Assembly (NCBI RefSeq): GCF_017315945.1
Contig: NZ_JAFLWI010000002.1
Coordinates: forward strand, 310,001-374,000
Length of the DNA: 64,000 nucleotides
Reading direction: 5' to 3'
Source of the DNA: Candidatus Enterococcus courvalinii
Lineage (GTDB): Bacteria > Bacillota > Bacilli > Lactobacillales > Enterococcaceae
Below are positions 18,445-26,791 of the stretch, in pieces. Under the pieces are notes generated by a model that ran no database searches, had not been told where the DNA came from, and saw only the letters and a list, made by a program, of their open reading frames with translations. Both the position numbers and the translations under genes were made by a program. Positions within the stretch are counted from its first letter, which is position 1; each line of letters begins with the position of its first letter.

Positions 18445-18951
18445 TTAGGCCATAAATTCAACAAATCTTCGATCCCAAATTTTTTCATAAAAAGCAATTG
18501 TCTCTTGCGCGCTCATAAATGGATTGTCGTAAGTCGTTGTTAAAGAAGGTAGCATCTTCACTTGATAGCCTAGATGATGCGCAACTTTGATTGATGTATC
18601 GACACAATATTCTGTTTGTGCACCACAGATTTCGAGTGTCTGAACATGTAACGCTATCAATAACTCTTGTAACGTTGTTTCGAAAAAAGCATCCGCATGC
18701 GTTTTTTCTACATAGCGTGCTTCACTTGGTTGAATAATTTCCGGAAGGATCTCCCAAACCGTTGTTCCTGAAATCAGCTCTTTATCACAATGCTGAACAA
18801 AGATGATTTGTTTTTGTTGTTCTTTATATAAAAGTATGCGTTCATTCACTCGTTTTGTTAGGAATCCTAATCCAAAAATTTCAGTTTGATCGTAACATAC
18901 ACCATTTTGTAAATCGATAACGACTAGCGCGTCACAGAGTTGTGTTTCCAT
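18445..18951 (-). CDS. Isochorismatase-family cysteine hydrolase
   Basis: 168-residue single-domain hydrolase. The triad is visible: Asp in VVIDLQNG (about residue 13), Lys in VEKTHADAF (about 83) and nucleophilic Cys in AQTEYCVDTS (about 116). The family includes nicotinamidases and other amide or vinyl-ether hydrolases; the GAQTEYCV block is the common cysteine-hydrolase type. Substrate unknown. It has its own terminator. The unknown 138-residue gene upstream on the same strand ends 28 bases before it, so the two may be co-transcribed. Confidence 0.85.
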   Translation of the reverse strand: METQLCDALVVIDLQNGVCYDQTEIFGLGFLTKRVNERILLYKEQQKQIIFVQHCDKELISGTTVWEILPEIIQPSEARYVEKTHADAFFETTLQELLIALHVQTLEICGAQTEYCVDTSIKVAHHLGYQVKMLPSLTTTYDNPFMSAQETIAFYEKIWDRRFVEFMA

Positions 18952-18979
18952 ATAACCACCCTTCCCTTTGTTTTATATA

Positions 18980-19396
18980 TTATAACCGATTTAGTCCAAC
19001 GTCTGCAGCTGGTAATACGTATTCAAACAATGAGAAATCTTGATTATTATGCACGCGAATTTCTAACGGGTTTAACCGTAACAAAGGCGCTAGTTGTCGT
19101 TCGAGCATGATTGGCGAATGAGTACTAGTACTTCCAATATTCAATAAATCAATACACACATCTGGTGACAAATGAGAAGCAAGCTTAGGTATGTCTTGAT
19201 TTAAGAAATAATCGACCAAAACAATGTCTCCTTGGAATGCATGAATCATGTCTTGGTTTTTCGCTAGTTCTACATAAACAAACTTCAGCTTGTTCTTCAA
19301 ACTACTTGTCTGGATGTTTCGATAAAGTTGTTTGGCAATATACTTTCCAGGTGAATGCTTACGGGTCACCAAAAAAACTGTTTTTTTATTTGACAT
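18980..19396 (-). CDS. Hypothetical protein, unknown function
   Basis: 138-residue soluble protein with no recognised motif. It begins KKTVFLVTRKHSPGKYIAKQLY, a beta-alpha start, and contains GDIVLVDYFLNQDIPKLASHL and VCIDLLNIGSTSTHSP, suggesting an alternating alpha/beta fold, perhaps a nucleotide-binding or NAD-epimerase-like fragment; this is only a fold impression. ATG 19396 follows GAGGGGAT. Probably in one transcript with the cysteine hydrolase downstream. Confidence 0.65.
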   Translation of the reverse strand: MSNKKTVFLVTRKHSPGKYIAKQLYRNIQTSSLKNKLKFVYVELAKNQDMIHAFQGDIVLVDYFLNQDIPKLASHLSPDVCIDLLNIGSTSTHSPIMLERQLAPLLRLNPLEIRVHNNQDFSLFEYVLPAADVGLNRL

Positions 19397-19530
19397 AGCT
19401 ATCCCCTCTCTTTTTCAACACTATAAATCCATTTTCAGAAAAATTACATTTATTTTCACCGAATAAGTCCTATTTTTACTTATTATTAATAATTGGGAGG
19501 AGTTCCTCCTGAGTAGATCCATAAAATTGA

Positions 19531-19547
19531 TTTAAGCTAACTTTAGG
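19531..19547 (+). promoter_or_regulatory. CiaR-box-like direct repeat
   Basis: TTTAAG-CTAAC-TTTAGG matches the streptococcal CiaR site (TTTAAG-N5-TTTAAG) with one mismatch. It lies about ten bases upstream of a possible -10 (TTAAAA near 19557) and ahead of the CiaR-like gene, suggesting autoregulation. Confidence 0.55.
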
Positions 19548-19591
19548 ATAACTATGTTAAAATTAATCAGAATGAAAAATGAGGTGAATCA

Positions 19592-20266
19592 ATGATAAAG
19601 TTACTCATTGTTGAGGATGAAAAAGTTTTATCTGACAACATCAAAGAAATTATTAATGATCTTGGAGAAGTCGTCCAAGTTTATAATGGTAGTGAAGGGC
19701 TATTTGAATTAGAAAGTGGTATTTATGATTTAGTTATTCTTGATCTGATGATGCCTGAAATGAATGGATACGAAGTTTTAGCACAAGCAAGAAAGGCAAA
19801 TATTCACACACCTGTCTTGATCTTAACCGCAAAAGATGGCCTAGAGGATAAAATCGAAGGATTTGAAAAAGGCGCCGATGACTACTTAACTAAGCCTTTC
19901 TATCGTGAAGAATTAATTATGCGTGTCAAAGCATTGTTAAAGCGTTCTTTGGGACTTTTCAATGAACATTCATTAGAGTACAAAGGTGTTATTTGTGATT
20001 TGAATCGTAATGAGGTCTCTTTTGAAGACAAAATTTTACCAATTCAAGGAAAAGAATTTGAAGTCTTAACCTACTTTTTACAAAACAAGGGAATTATTTT
20101 AACAAAAGAACAGATTTTTGATCGGATTTGGGGATTTGATTCCGATACGACGCTAACTGTCGTTGAAGTTTATATGAGTAATTTGCGAAAACATCTGCGT
20201 GAAACAACCCTTGCAAAAGATATCAAGACACTCCGAAACGTTGGCTATATTTTACAGGAAGTGTGA
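19592..20266 (+). CDS. ciaR: OmpR-family response regulator, CiaR-like
   Basis: 224 residues: receiver domain with acidic pocket (LIVEDEK), phospho-acceptor Asp in VILDLMMPEMNG (about residue 51), Thr/Lys switch residues (LTAKDG, YLTKPF), then a winged-helix DNA-binding domain (IFDRIWGFDSDTTLTVVEVYMSNLRKHL). The whole protein follows pneumococcal CiaR closely, including FDRIWGFDSDTT. In streptococci CiaRH controls wall stress, competence and small RNAs. A CiaR-box-like repeat lies in its promoter. It is followed by its kinase with a four-base gap. The CiaR name is by similarity; an enterococcal system of another name may be orthologous. Confidence 0.88.
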   Translation: MIKLLIVEDEKVLSDNIKEIINDLGEVVQVYNGSEGLFELESGIYDLVILDLMMPEMNGYEVLAQARKANIHTPVLILTAKDGLEDKIEGFEKGADDYLTKPFYREELIMRVKALLKRSLGLFNEHSLEYKGVICDLNRNEVSFEDKILPIQGKEFEVLTYFLQNKGIILTKEQIFDRIWGFDSDTTLTVVEVYMSNLRKHLRETTLAKDIKTLRNVGYILQEV

Positions 20267-20270
20267 CAAA

Positions 20271-21590
20271 ATGAAAAAAACAAAAGACAAATTTCCTAAC
20301 AAGCAAAAAATTCGTTTCTTTTTAACGAACGTTACAGCTTTTGCTACTATTTTTGTTTTATTGGGCTTCATTACACTTCAACTACTAAATCAATCCGCGT
20401 ACAGAGAAACTGATCTAAATCTAAAACAAATCGACTCAACCTCTCGAGCCATTCAATTAGAAGTCTCTCGTTATGAACAAGGAAATCCTTTTTTGGAAAA
20501 TTTTCCCGGTGGACAGCCCTTAAGCGAACCCGATAACAATCGTTTCAATACCCAAGTGATTCTATGGTCTGCTTCTGGTGAAATTTTGAATAAAGCTGCT
20601 ATTGGTGGTCGTTTAAATCAAATTCAAGGGTTGAAGTTAGATACAAAAAATTTAGATGTTATTCAAAGTATCGACTTATCTGAGTCAGAGAACAATCATT
20701 CCTTGGCGTTTCGCTCCATCACACGCAAGGCCGAAGCAAATCAAAACGAAATTGCTTATATTCAGGTATTAGCAAATACGAACCAGATTAAAGATTCTCT
20801 AGCTACTTTCCAAACGATTATGATTATTTGTATGATTATCTTTTGGTTGATTTCAATTGGTATCAGTTATTATCTATCCAACTTAAGTATGCGCCCTATT
20901 CTAGCTTCGTGGAAACAGCAAAAGGAATTTGTTGAAAATGCGTCTCATGAGTTTCGCACGCCCTTGTCTATTATCCAAAATAGTTTAGAACATTTATTTA
21001 CAAAGCCAAATCACACTGTTATCGAAGAGTCAGAAAGTATCGCTCAAGCATTAACAGAAACTCGACGACTTACTGGATTGACCACTGATTTATTAATGAT
21101 TGCGCGAAATGATTCGAATCAACGTCTCTTATCGAAAACGGCTATAGATACCCAGTCGTTCATCACCCGATTAGTCAAACCATTTCAAGAAATGGCCGAA
21201 ATGGATGGCAAACACTTTTTGATTACGAATGTAGCCACAGCTACTGTCTTAATTGATGAAAAAAAAATCCATCAGGTATTAGTTATTCTGCTTGATAATG
21301 CGTTGAAATATACCAGTCCAGGTGATTCTATTTTGATTGAATCACAAATAACCAACAAAGAATGGCAAATTGACGTTAAGAATACTGGACCAAGTATTTC
21401 CTCTGATGAAAAAGCGAGAATCTTTGAACGTTTTTATCGTGAAGATCGTTCTCGCTCAAAAGAAACTGGTGGCTATGGGCTAGGTCTGGCAATCGCCAAG
21501 CAAATCATTGAGCAACATAAAGGGAAAATTTACGTAAAGGATTATGAACCACTAGGTGTCATTTTTACTGTTGAATTGCCTCTAAAATAA
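20271..21590 (+). CDS. ciaH: Sensor histidine kinase, CiaH-like
   Basis: About 439-residue membrane kinase: TM1 around residues 15-38, an extracellular sensor region, TM2 around 182-205, then H-box FVENASHEFRTPLSI with the phospho-His, N-box LLDNALKYT, G1 (VKNTGPSI) and G2 (GYGLGLAIAKQI). ATG 20271 has AGGAAG upstream; the frame stays open to 20199, but that would bury 68 bases in the regulator gene. Forms the two-component pair with the CiaR-like regulator. Confidence 0.88.
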   Translation: MKKTKDKFPNKQKIRFFLTNVTAFATIFVLLGFITLQLLNQSAYRETDLNLKQIDSTSRAIQLEVSRYEQGNPFLENFPGGQPLSEPDNNRFNTQVILWSASGEILNKAAIGGRLNQIQGLKLDTKNLDVIQSIDLSESENNHSLAFRSITRKAEANQNEIAYIQVLANTNQIKDSLATFQTIMIICMIIFWLISIGISYYLSNLSMRPILASWKQQKEFVENASHEFRTPLSIIQNSLEHLFTKPNHTVIEESESIAQALTETRRLTGLTTDLLMIARNDSNQRLLSKTAIDTQSFITRLVKPFQEMAEMDGKHFLITNVATATVLIDEKKIHQVLVILLDNALKYTSPGDSILIESQITNKEWQIDVKNTGPSISSDEKARIFERFYREDRSRSKETGGYGLGLAIAKQIIEQHKGKIYVKDYEPLGVIFTVELPLK

Positions 21591-21636
21591 AAAAGTCCTG
21601 ATAGAATCAATTGAATTGATTCTGTCAGGACTTTTT
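21589..21636 (+). terminator. Terminator after two-component operon
   Basis: AAAAAGTCCTGATAGAATCAATT pairs over more than 20 bases with the following TTGATTCTGTCAGGACTTTTT, ending in a T-run. Confidence 0.9.
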
Positions 21637-21803
21637 ATTTAGGCATTTTTTTCAGAACCCCTCTCCCTCTACTAACACTTTCTTATTTCTGACTTTTGTT
21701 TTAGGATAAGAGAAAGAATCAGTTATGATCCTCAATTTGTCAGGTCTCGTTAGTGACTTTGGAATCTAGGATCGTTTTATCTAGGGCTGAAAGGAGAACA
21801 ATT

Positions 21804-22808
21804 ATGGATAGTAAGACTAGAAAACAAATACAAGAAAAGTTGAAACAACGATTGCAATTGTTACCACCTATTTTCGAGCAATTCTTACTTGAAAATCGAG
21901 GACATTTATCTTTAAGTAGCCGTTACGAATATGCGAAAGATTTCCATTTATTTACGGACTTCCTCCACAAATCTTATCCAAATCAGGAAATGAATGATGA
22001 ATTTATCTTACAATTAGAAAAACAAGATTACCTGAACTTTTTAGCTAGTATTTATCGCCATACACGCTCTTTCCAGACAGCAGCTGAGCAGCCTATCGAG
22101 CAGACATTTAGGAATAATTATCATGGTGTTTCTCGAAAGCAATACGCACTTAATCATTTTTTGAAGTTTTTATTTCAAAATGGGCAACTAAAAAAAGAGA
22201 TTTCGTTATTAGGAACTAGTACTCCGGAAACTACTACACCCGCACCGCGTTATGTCCCTGCAGAGTCGTTACTTGATTTTGAAACACTATTCATTCCGCC
22301 TGCAGGATTTGACACAAGTCGAGAAGCTAGCTTTGAGAAGAAAAACCGACCACGTAATCTAGCAATCCTTGCACTATTGCTTTATTGTGGGCTCAAAATC
22401 CATGAAATTGTTGAATTGAAGAGAAAAGATCTCCTGTTAGAAAAGCAATTAATCCAGCTACATCGAAAAGAAAACCGATTGAATCAAGTACCACTTCCCA
22501 ATGAAGCATGCAGCTTTCTAACAACGTATCTCACGCTACATGAATTAGCTGCGGAAGATTTTGTGTTTCAATCATCACATGACGAACAAATCTCTCCTCG
22601 GACGATTCGGCAAATTTTAAGTAAAGTAACTGTTTACCAGAATCTTTCACCAGAATTGTGTCGAAAAACTTTTCGTTATTATACTGAACAGTATTTAGAT
22701 GATCTTGACACAGTCAATTATTTATGTGGCAATCGCTACCTTAATCCACATGACTTCCACGAAGTCTATCAAAGTATGTTAGGCTTTTCCTATTATCAAT
22801 TTGGCTAA
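21804..22808 (+). CDS. XerS-like tyrosine recombinase homologue, probably inactive
   Basis: 334 residues with the two-domain layout of tyrosine recombinases: an N-terminal SAM-like core-binding domain (about 1-150) and a C-terminal catalytic-fold domain. The active-site series is damaged: box I Arg is Lys (CGLKIHEIVEL), the H-x-x-R of box II reads E-L-C-R (SPELCRKTF), and the LGH of box III is CGN (LCGNRYL); the second Arg and a candidate Tyr (HEVYQ) remain. Overall it resembles XerS/XerD-type proteins but probably cannot cleave DNA normally. ATG 21804 with AAGGAGA nearby is preferred over upstream in-frame starts. Monocistronic and not in an obvious mobile element. Confidence 0.72.
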   Translation: MDSKTRKQIQEKLKQRLQLLPPIFEQFLLENRGHLSLSSRYEYAKDFHLFTDFLHKSYPNQEMNDEFILQLEKQDYLNFLASIYRHTRSFQTAAEQPIEQTFRNNYHGVSRKQYALNHFLKFLFQNGQLKKEISLLGTSTPETTTPAPRYVPAESLLDFETLFIPPAGFDTSREASFEKKNRPRNLAILALLLYCGLKIHEIVELKRKDLLLEKQLIQLHRKENRLNQVPLPNEACSFLTTYLTLHELAAEDFVFQSSHDEQISPRTIRQILSKVTVYQNLSPELCRKTFRYYTEQYLDDLDTVNYLCGNRYLNPHDFHEVYQSMLGFSYYQFG

Positions 22809-22997
22809 GATACGTTTTTAGAATCGTTTTTTGGGAAATAAAAACAGTAAAGCTTTTCTGTCATTTTGATTATCTTTTATAGAATGAACTGTTTTGCACT
22901 TTTTTTCACAAAATAATCTGTTATTTTCAAAGCGTTTGTGCTACGATTATAGCTGAATTTGTAATCATTTTAACAAAAAATTGATGGAGTGTGACCT

Positions 22998-24521
22998 ATG
23001 GAAACAATCGAGTATTCCCCACTTAATTTATTTACTAATTACCAAGAGGCAGCAAAAAAAACACCAGATGTTTCAATCATCATCAATGAACCTTTAGCTG
23101 CTTTTCCTGAGCTTGGATTTAAAAGCACTTACAAAGAAAGCTATGAAGCAGTCTTAACTCGTGCCTATCAGTTAGCAGCACTGGGTGTTGGACTAGGCGA
23201 CAAAATCATGCTATATAAAAGTTCAGCATTCGACACTTATTTAATGGCAGTTGCCGCTTCTTATCTTGGTGCTGTACCTGTGATGACTTCTTATCATTTG
23301 CCGACAGCAACAATGGAAGTGTTTGTGGAACGTTTAGAAGATCCCTTTATCTTGTTTGACGAAGTTACTGCGGAACGTGTGGCAGGAATTTCAAATGGCT
23401 CAAAAGAAAAACAATTATCAGTAAAAGAGTTATTGAACCAATCAGCAACACCAGTTTCTCAACAAGAACTACCAAAAGATCAAATTGCCTACATGACACA
23501 TACTTCCGGAACAACTGGCATTCCAAAATTGATTTGTCATTCAGCAAACTCTATGGGTTGGCGAACAAAATGGCAAAAAACAATTTTTACAAAGATTGCA
23601 GCAAAAGAATTAGTAGCTTTCCATATTTCTCCTGTCCACTCTCGCTTCAATATCGGAATTTCTTCCTTAATGGCTATGGGATTTCCTATGATGCCGTTAG
23701 CTAATGCACAAGGAGACCATGTAGTGAAAATGCTAACTCAAAATCCACCAATCGCACTAGAAACGCATCCAAATAACTTCGTTCAATGGAGTTTCGTTGC
23801 AAAAGAAGCACCAGAAGCATTTGCTGGTATTCGTTACTACCACTCAACTTTCGATGCAATTAATAACCAGACAATGGCAACTTTCCTTGACACATCAAAG
23901 ACAAAAGATGCCATCTTTTTACAAGTTTACGGTCAAAGTGAATGTGGTCCAATGATTCTCAAAGCACATACTTTGGAGTCCTTAAAAACAAATGATGCTC
24001 GTGATATGGGTGTTGGGCTCGGGGATTTGACCAAAGCTCGAATCGCAGATGATCAAGGGAACCTCTTACCTACTGGCACAGATGGCCACATCCAATTCTT
24101 ATCAAAGGGGCGCGCCTTGACTTACTATAAAGAAGATGCACGTTTCCAAGAAAATGTTTATGGTGACTGGTGGGACAGTGGTGATTACGGTGTGATGAAT
24201 GAAGACGGACATCTTTTCTTAAAAGATCGTCAAGTCGACTTGATTGAAACAATCAATAGTACCTTAGCAATCGAAGATTATTTACTTGATTCACTTGAGT
24301 TCTTAGCTGAAGTCGTAATTGTACGTGATAAAAACGATTCACCACAACCAATCATTGCTTTAGCACCTGGAAAAGAAATGGATTGGGACGCTTATTGGAC
24401 ACAAGTCCACGAACTGCCACGTTTGAATACGCCGATTATTCGTGCCTTCGAAGACATCCCACGAACTGCAACAATGAAAGTCCAACGTCTTCAAATCGAA
24501 CAAGAATTAAAAAACCAATAA
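22998..24521 (+). CDS. Class I adenylate-forming enzyme (acyl-CoA synthetase-like)
   Basis: 507-residue AMP-binding enzyme that should activate a carboxylic acid as acyl-adenylate. Core motifs: P-loop-like THTSGTTGIPK (about 162-172), YGQSECGP (A5), DSGDYG with hinge region FLKDRQVDLIE, and a C-terminal catalytic Lys candidate in TATMKVQRL. Substrate and acceptor (CoA or a carrier protein) are not readable; no carrier-protein gene is adjacent. ATG 22998 with GGAGTG. A weak cre-like sequence (CAAAGCGTTTGTG near 22930) lies in the promoter region. Confidence 0.85.
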   Translation: METIEYSPLNLFTNYQEAAKKTPDVSIIINEPLAAFPELGFKSTYKESYEAVLTRAYQLAALGVGLGDKIMLYKSSAFDTYLMAVAASYLGAVPVMTSYHLPTATMEVFVERLEDPFILFDEVTAERVAGISNGSKEKQLSVKELLNQSATPVSQQELPKDQIAYMTHTSGTTGIPKLICHSANSMGWRTKWQKTIFTKIAAKELVAFHISPVHSRFNIGISSLMAMGFPMMPLANAQGDHVVKMLTQNPPIALETHPNNFVQWSFVAKEAPEAFAGIRYYHSTFDAINNQTMATFLDTSKTKDAIFLQVYGQSECGPMILKAHTLESLKTNDARDMGVGLGDLTKARIADDQGNLLPTGTDGHIQFLSKGRALTYYKEDARFQENVYGDWWDSGDYGVMNEDGHLFLKDRQVDLIETINSTLAIEDYLLDSLEFLAEVVIVRDKNDSPQPIIALAPGKEMDWDAYWTQVHELPRLNTPIIRAFEDIPRTATMKVQRLQIEQELKNQ

Positions 24522-24539
24522 AATTATCTTAAACAAACG

Positions 24540-24588
24540 AATACTTTTGATAACGATGCTTTTTCGTTTTCAAAAGTATTTTTATTTC
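24540..24588 (+). terminator. Terminator after adenylate-forming enzyme gene
   Basis: AATACTTTTGA (24540-24550) pairs with TCAAAAGTATT (24570-24580), an inner AACGA/TCGTT adds to the stem, and T-rich sequence follows. Confidence 0.85.
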
Positions 24589-24601
24589 CCTCGTTTTTTA
24601 A

Positions 24602-24663
24602 AATTGGCTGAGTTCCAAATCTGCCAATTGGCTGTTTTCATTTTATTTTACTTTCGTTATACT
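24602..24663 (+). promoter_or_regulatory. Promoter with upstream repeats of the vitamin cluster
   Basis: TTTTCA (24635-24640), 17-base spacer, TATACT (24658-24663). Just upstream are two direct repeats AATTGGCTG (24602-24610 and 24626-24634), the second inside the perfect palindrome GCCAATTGGC (24624-24633). The position upstream of -35 suits an activator. No TPP riboswitch core was seen. Confidence 0.5.
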
Positions 24664-24685
24664 TGCTTTCACGGAGGAAAATAAG

Positions 24686-25483
24686 ATGAAACGAGTATTA
24701 ACAATTGGCGGATCTGACCCTTTCGCAGGAGGCGGAATTCAATCCGACTTAAAAACTTTTGAAAATTATCAACTTTTTGGCTTAAGTGCCTTAACCTGTG
24801 TAGGTTTTTTGGATGAGCAAGGCGCATTCCAATTAGAAAATCTATCACCGAGACTGCTGAAGCAACAATTAGCTTCATTAACAAAAATGACAACACTTGA
24901 TGGAATTAAGATTGGTTTACTTCACTCAGAAGAGGCTATCACGATTGTCCATGATTTTTTGATACAAAATTCAGAACTTCCAGTTGTCCTAGATCCTGTC
25001 CTTGCGTTTAAAGAAACCAAAACGACTGAAAATAAACGTTATATGGAAAAAATGATTGCTAAACTCTTCCCTTTAGCAACTATTCTTACACCCAATTTAA
25101 AGGAAGCGGCTTTGTTGGCTAACCAAGATGAGTTACAATCATTGGATGATCTTCGTCGCGCAGCTCAAGTCATACACACTCTTGGAGCAAAACAAATCGT
25201 AATTAAAGGCGGACAAGGTATTCAAGGTGACTTTGCTATTGATTTATTTTTTGATGGCAAAAATGAGCAACTATTCACTCGTAAAAAATTAACAAAACCA
25301 ACTGTTAATGGTGCAGGCTGTACATTTTCTTCTGCTATTTTAGCGAATTTATGCCGAGGTGACTCTTTGCCTACAGCAATTGCAACTAGCAAAGACTATG
25401 TCTATCACTGCATTGCACACGGTGTTTTAATGAATGATGGGTCCGGTAGTGTTTGGTCTGGAGGAAAACGAAAGGAGGAATAA
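24686..25483 (+). CDS. Pyridoxine/hydroxymethylpyrimidine kinase (PdxK/ThiD family)
   Basis: 265-residue ribokinase-fold kinase. N-terminal TIGGSDPFAGGGIQSDLKTF is the ThiD-type signature; the C-terminal TVNGAGCTFSSAIL holds the anion hole and catalytic residue area (usually GTGCT/GAGD, here NGAGC with Cys). It phosphorylates either HMP (thiamin) or pyridoxal/pyridoxine; the PdxK branch uses the Cys and is favoured here by the partner ECF gene and lack of other thi genes. First gene of a three-gene operon. ATG 24686 with GGAGG. Confidence 0.82.
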   Translation: MKRVLTIGGSDPFAGGGIQSDLKTFENYQLFGLSALTCVGFLDEQGAFQLENLSPRLLKQQLASLTKMTTLDGIKIGLLHSEEAITIVHDFLIQNSELPVVLDPVLAFKETKTTENKRYMEKMIAKLFPLATILTPNLKEAALLANQDELQSLDDLRRAAQVIHTLGAKQIVIKGGQGIQGDFAIDLFFDGKNEQLFTRKKLTKPTVNGAGCTFSSAILANLCRGDSLPTAIATSKDYVYHCIAHGVLMNDGSGSVWSGGKRKEE

Positions 25484-25489
25484 CGATAA

Positions 25490-25975
25490 ATGAATATCAG
25501 ACAAATAACAACTTATGCTATGCTGATTGCGTTAACTGTTGCGCTTTCTCTGACGATTCTCATCCCCGTTCCAGCGACAAATGGTTTTATTACTTTATGT
25601 GAAGTTGGTATTTATACAGCGGCATCGTTATTTGGGCCAATTGGCGGCTTAGTTGTTGGTGGTTCTAGCGGTTTATTGATTGATTTGATTTCGGGCTATC
25701 CACAATGGGCAATCTTTTCCCTGCTCATCCATGGGTTACAAGGATTGATTGTGGGATTGGTTGGTCGACAAACAACGTTTCGCTGGTTTTTTGGGCTACT
25801 CACTGGTAGTGTGGTCATGATCATTGGCTACTTGCTGGCGGGTTGGTTCTTGTATGACTGGCCGGCAGGAGTAGCGTCAATTCCAGGAAATATGATTCAG
25901 AACTTGTTTGGAATTGCGCTGACTTACCCATTAGTTTCTGGCTTGAAACGATTTCAATTACGAAAACAACGTTAA
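25490..25975 (+). CDS. ECF transporter S component (predicted vitamin B6 or thiamin precursor)
   Basis: 161-residue membrane protein with five to six hydrophobic segments and the small-vitamin S-component look: an early MLIALTVALSLTILIPVPATNGFITL, then GPIGGLVVGGSSGLLIDLISGYPQWA. It would bind the substrate and dock on the shared EcfAA'T module encoded elsewhere. It lies six bases after the kinase gene, so the imported vitamin is probably the kinase substrate (metabolic trapping). Confidence 0.82.
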   Translation: MNIRQITTYAMLIALTVALSLTILIPVPATNGFITLCEVGIYTAASLFGPIGGLVVGGSSGLLIDLISGYPQWAIFSLLIHGLQGLIVGLVGRQTTFRWFFGLLTGSVVMIIGYLLAGWFLYDWPAGVASIPGNMIQNLFGIALTYPLVSGLKRFQLRKQR

Positions 25976-26001
25976 TCATTGCGAAAGAAGGATAAATAAA
26001 A

Positions 26002-26562
26002 ATGGATTTAACAAAAGAAATGTTAGCGAAACAATTAACCGAAATGGTTACTGATATCTTGAATGAAGCAAACCTCAAATCTGGGGATTTATTTGTACTA
26101 GGATGTAGCACTAGCGAAGTTGTTGGTGGACACATTGGAAAAAACTCTAGTGCTGAAGTTGGTCAATGGATTGTCCAAACACTAAAAGAAATCCTTGATC
26201 CTAAAGAAATCTCACTAGCAGTCCAAGGCTGCGAACACTTAAATCGAGCACTTGTCGTGGAACGTAGCGTAGCCGAAAAGAAAGATTTTGAAATTGTAAC
26301 CGTTGTTCCAGCTTTACACGCTGGTGGTGCTTGCTCCGTTGCTGCCTTCGAGCAATTTACTGATCCAGTCGAAGTCGAACATATCGTTGCACAAGCAGGA
26401 ATTGATATTGGTGATACCTCTATTGGGATGCACGTCAAACATGTTCAAGTTCCTGTTCGACCTCGTTCGAATACTTTAGGTGGCGCACATGTTACCGCCT
26501 TACGTTCTCGTCCTAAATATATTGGTGGGCCACGTGCACAATATAATACAAATGAGCGCTAA
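26002..26562 (+). CDS. UPF0340 (TIGR01440, YwlG-like) protein
   Basis: 186-residue conserved soluble protein. [34 protein letters not shown] and [16 protein letters not shown] are typical blocks of the TIGR01440 family, which has no settled biochemical function. Third gene of the kinase/ECF operon, 26 bases after the S component, which hints at a role linked to the same cofactor; this is inference only. ATG 26002 with AAGGA. Confidence 0.85.
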   Translation: MDLTKEMLAKQLTEMVTDILNEANLKSGDLFVLGCSTSEVVGGHIGKNSSAEVGQWIVQTLKEILDPKEISLAVQGCEHLNRALVVERSVAEKKDFEIVTVVPALHAGGACSVAAFEQFTDPVEVEHIVAQAGIDIGDTSIGMHVKHVQVPVRPRSNTLGGAHVTALRSRPKYIGGPRAQYNTNER

Positions 26563-26608
26563 GTAAAGGAACCTTGCTTATTTCTACTTTTAACTAAAAA
26601 TAATCTAC

Positions 26609-26652
26609 AATCAAAAAAAAGTATGACAAAATTTTGTCATACTTTTTTGATT
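26609..26652. terminator. Terminator after vitamin cluster
   Basis: AATCAAAAAAAAGTATGACAAA and its complement form an almost perfect hairpin of over 18 bp with T-runs for both directions. Confidence 0.88.
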
Positions 26653-26791
26653 AATCGGTGTCCACGAAGTGACTATTTCAAAATAAATCTAAATTCCGCA
26701 AAAATTTAAGCAACTGTTCTTGTCCATTTTTTCTTAAGTTTTTGCGATCATTTCCTTTTTCCTATTACAGTTTTACTTGGTTAGTTGATTA

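Noticed and set aside
19495-19510. GGAGGA/TCCTCC palindrome before the two-component genes
   Set aside because: Very short stem without T-run; possibly chance, no function assigned.
20199-20270. N-terminal extension of the histidine kinase
   Set aside because: It would overlap the response regulator by 68 bases; ATG 20271 has its own ribosome site.
21804-22808. Evidence for an integrative element around the recombinase
   Set aside because: No direct repeats, tRNA gene or phage genes flank it; neighbours look like core genes.
24595-24685. TPP riboswitch before the kinase/ECF cluster
   Set aside because: No conserved TPP core (CUGAGA/ACCUGA pattern) and the leader is too short; repeats and a normal promoter explain the region better.
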